A program made the position numbers and the translations under genes. From Deltaproteobacteria bacterium (GTDB lineage: Bacteria; Desulfobacterota; Desulfobacteria; Desulfobacterales; ETH-SRB1): a stretch of 5,888 bases of DNA. Under the pieces are notes generated by a model. It had not been told where the DNA came from, made no database searches, and saw nothing but the letters and a program-made list of their open reading frames with translations. Shown here in pieces: positions 5,411 through 5,888 of the stretch. The first letter of the stretch is position 1, and every line of letters begins with the position of its first letter. The DNA lies in NCBI GenBank assembly GCA_030611115.1, contig JAUWQK010000098.1, forward strand, positions 1 to 5,888. Reading direction: 5' to 3'.

Positions 5411-5634
5411 GACTCTCTCTCCTTATGAACATAATCCTGAGCATCAATGCCTTTCCATATATTAGCGCCCAGTCCCTCAAGCTCCATAATACTATTTTTT
5501 TTTCTTCTTTTGCCGATGGATTTTTTGAGCCTGGTTGATATGATTTCCAAAAGAGTCAATTGTTCATCTATGTTAAAAAACTTAATTCCTCTTACATAGT
5601 CACTATAGGAAAGTGATGTTCTTCTTGTTGCCAT
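5401..5634 (-). CDS. Antitoxin partner of the PIN toxin at 4964-5410
   Basis: A 77-residue antitoxin. The N-terminal part holds the helix FNIDEQLTLLEIISTRLKKS, and the C-terminal tail has the well-known pattern SIMELEGLGANIWKGIDAQ followed by DYVHKERESWD. That tail ('EL.GLG..IW.GIDAQ.YV..ER.SW') is typical of small antitoxins paired with VapC PIN toxins. I start it at ATG 5634, where AAAGGA stands 9 bases upstream. The in-frame ATG 5652 has no ribosome site and would add only six residues (MKGYDK). The gene overlaps the toxin gene by 10 bp. It should bind and block the toxin and may bind the operon's upstream region, where I find no clear operator. Confidence 0.88.
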   Translation of the reverse strand: MATRRTSLSYSDYVRGIKFFNIDEQLTLLEIISTRLKKSIGKRRKKNSIMELEGLGANIWKGIDAQDYVHKERESWD

Positions 5635-5652
5635 TTTATCGTATCCTTTCAT

Positions 5653-5888
5653 TTGTGGACGGCCGGCGGGACCGGGCCTGCGGGATGTTGCTAGGGTACA
5701 TCCAGGGGGACGCCCATGATTTTATGCGTTTCGTGTATCGTATAGAGATAAGGAGAGCATGGGGGGACGCTGGTGCTTTTGTTGCTTTATTCAGATTTCA
5801 CGTGCCCCTTTTTATCGAACGAAGGACATTTGTTCGTCCTATTCCAAGCATAGCAGGGGACGCTGGCAGGTTTGTAAGGTTATTCACG
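5653..5888 (+). repeat. Repeat-rich intergenic segment with three GGGGACG copies and small hairpins
   Basis: No gene is visible in this upstream flank of the vapBC-RAYT operon. It contains GGGGACG at 5706-5712, 5763-5769 and 5856-5862; the last two extend to GGGGACGCTGG and stand 93 bp apart. A variant GGGATGTTGCTAG (5682-5694) matches the head of the copy at 3049. A hairpin GGATGT/ACATCC with a 9-base loop spans 5683-5703, and CGAAC/GTTCG frames 5816-5836. GGCCTGCGGGA at 5675-5685 also occurs at 1907-1917. Promoter elements for the operon must lie here but I could not fix any. Confidence 0.6.

Noticed and set aside
5706..5862. CRISPR-like array from the repeated GGGGACG units
   Set aside because: The shared core is only 7-11 bases, spacing is irregular (57 and 93), and no cas gene is near.

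Overview
The window looks like accessory DNA from an uncultured, probably Gram-negative bacterium of moderate to low GC. The VapBC genes are AT-rich and the RAYT gene is more GC-rich by eye. A RAYT with a DnaA-like C-terminus, several VapBC pairs and purine-rich intergenic repeats are a mix I associate with Desulfobacterota, Nitrospirota or similar environmental lineages, but nothing here fixes the taxon. Every recognisable protein gene, whole or broken, lies on the minus strand, so the transcription order is from high to low coordinates.

Layout in that order. (i) 5635-5888 has no gene and is rich in a GGGGACG repeat and small inverted repeats. (ii) 5634-4964 is a VapBC-type antitoxin-toxin pair, followed 6 bp later by (iii) a full-length REP-associated tyrosine transposase (RAYT, HUH/Y1 family, with a C-terminal DnaA-like helix-turn-helix), 4957-3908. 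(iv) 3804-3083 is a second antitoxin-PIN toxin pair joined by an ATGA overlap, with a 13-bp palindrome upstream. (v) 3039-2527 is the C-terminal part of an archaeal-type AAA ATPase whose N-terminal half is missing; the break lies at a copy of the GGGGACG-led repeat. (vi) 2444-2289 is a 51-codon N-terminal stub of a DegT/DnrJ/EryC1-type sugar aminotransferase, preceded by a heptanucleotide tandem repeat. (vii) 2288-1775 is about 510 bp of non-coding DNA made of short repeat families, plus one possible decayed coding scrap. (viii) 1774-1532 and 1551 onward form a third antitoxin-PIN pair. This PIN frame runs without a stop into (ix) a LegC/PglE-like sugar aminotransferase broken by two frameshifts, which leaves the window at base 1.

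The region reads as the edge of a surface-glycan locus (two different aminotransferase remnants) that has been invaded and worn down. It now holds three unrelated VapBC modules, a domesticated transposase and dispersed repeats. The signals I find most interesting are: six same-strand GGGGACG copies, all intergenic, around the RAYT; two independent 7-bp-period arrays; the RAYT placed directly behind a vapC stop codon; and gene truncation at a repeat boundary. I see no rRNA, tRNA, CRISPR array or convincing rho-independent terminator.
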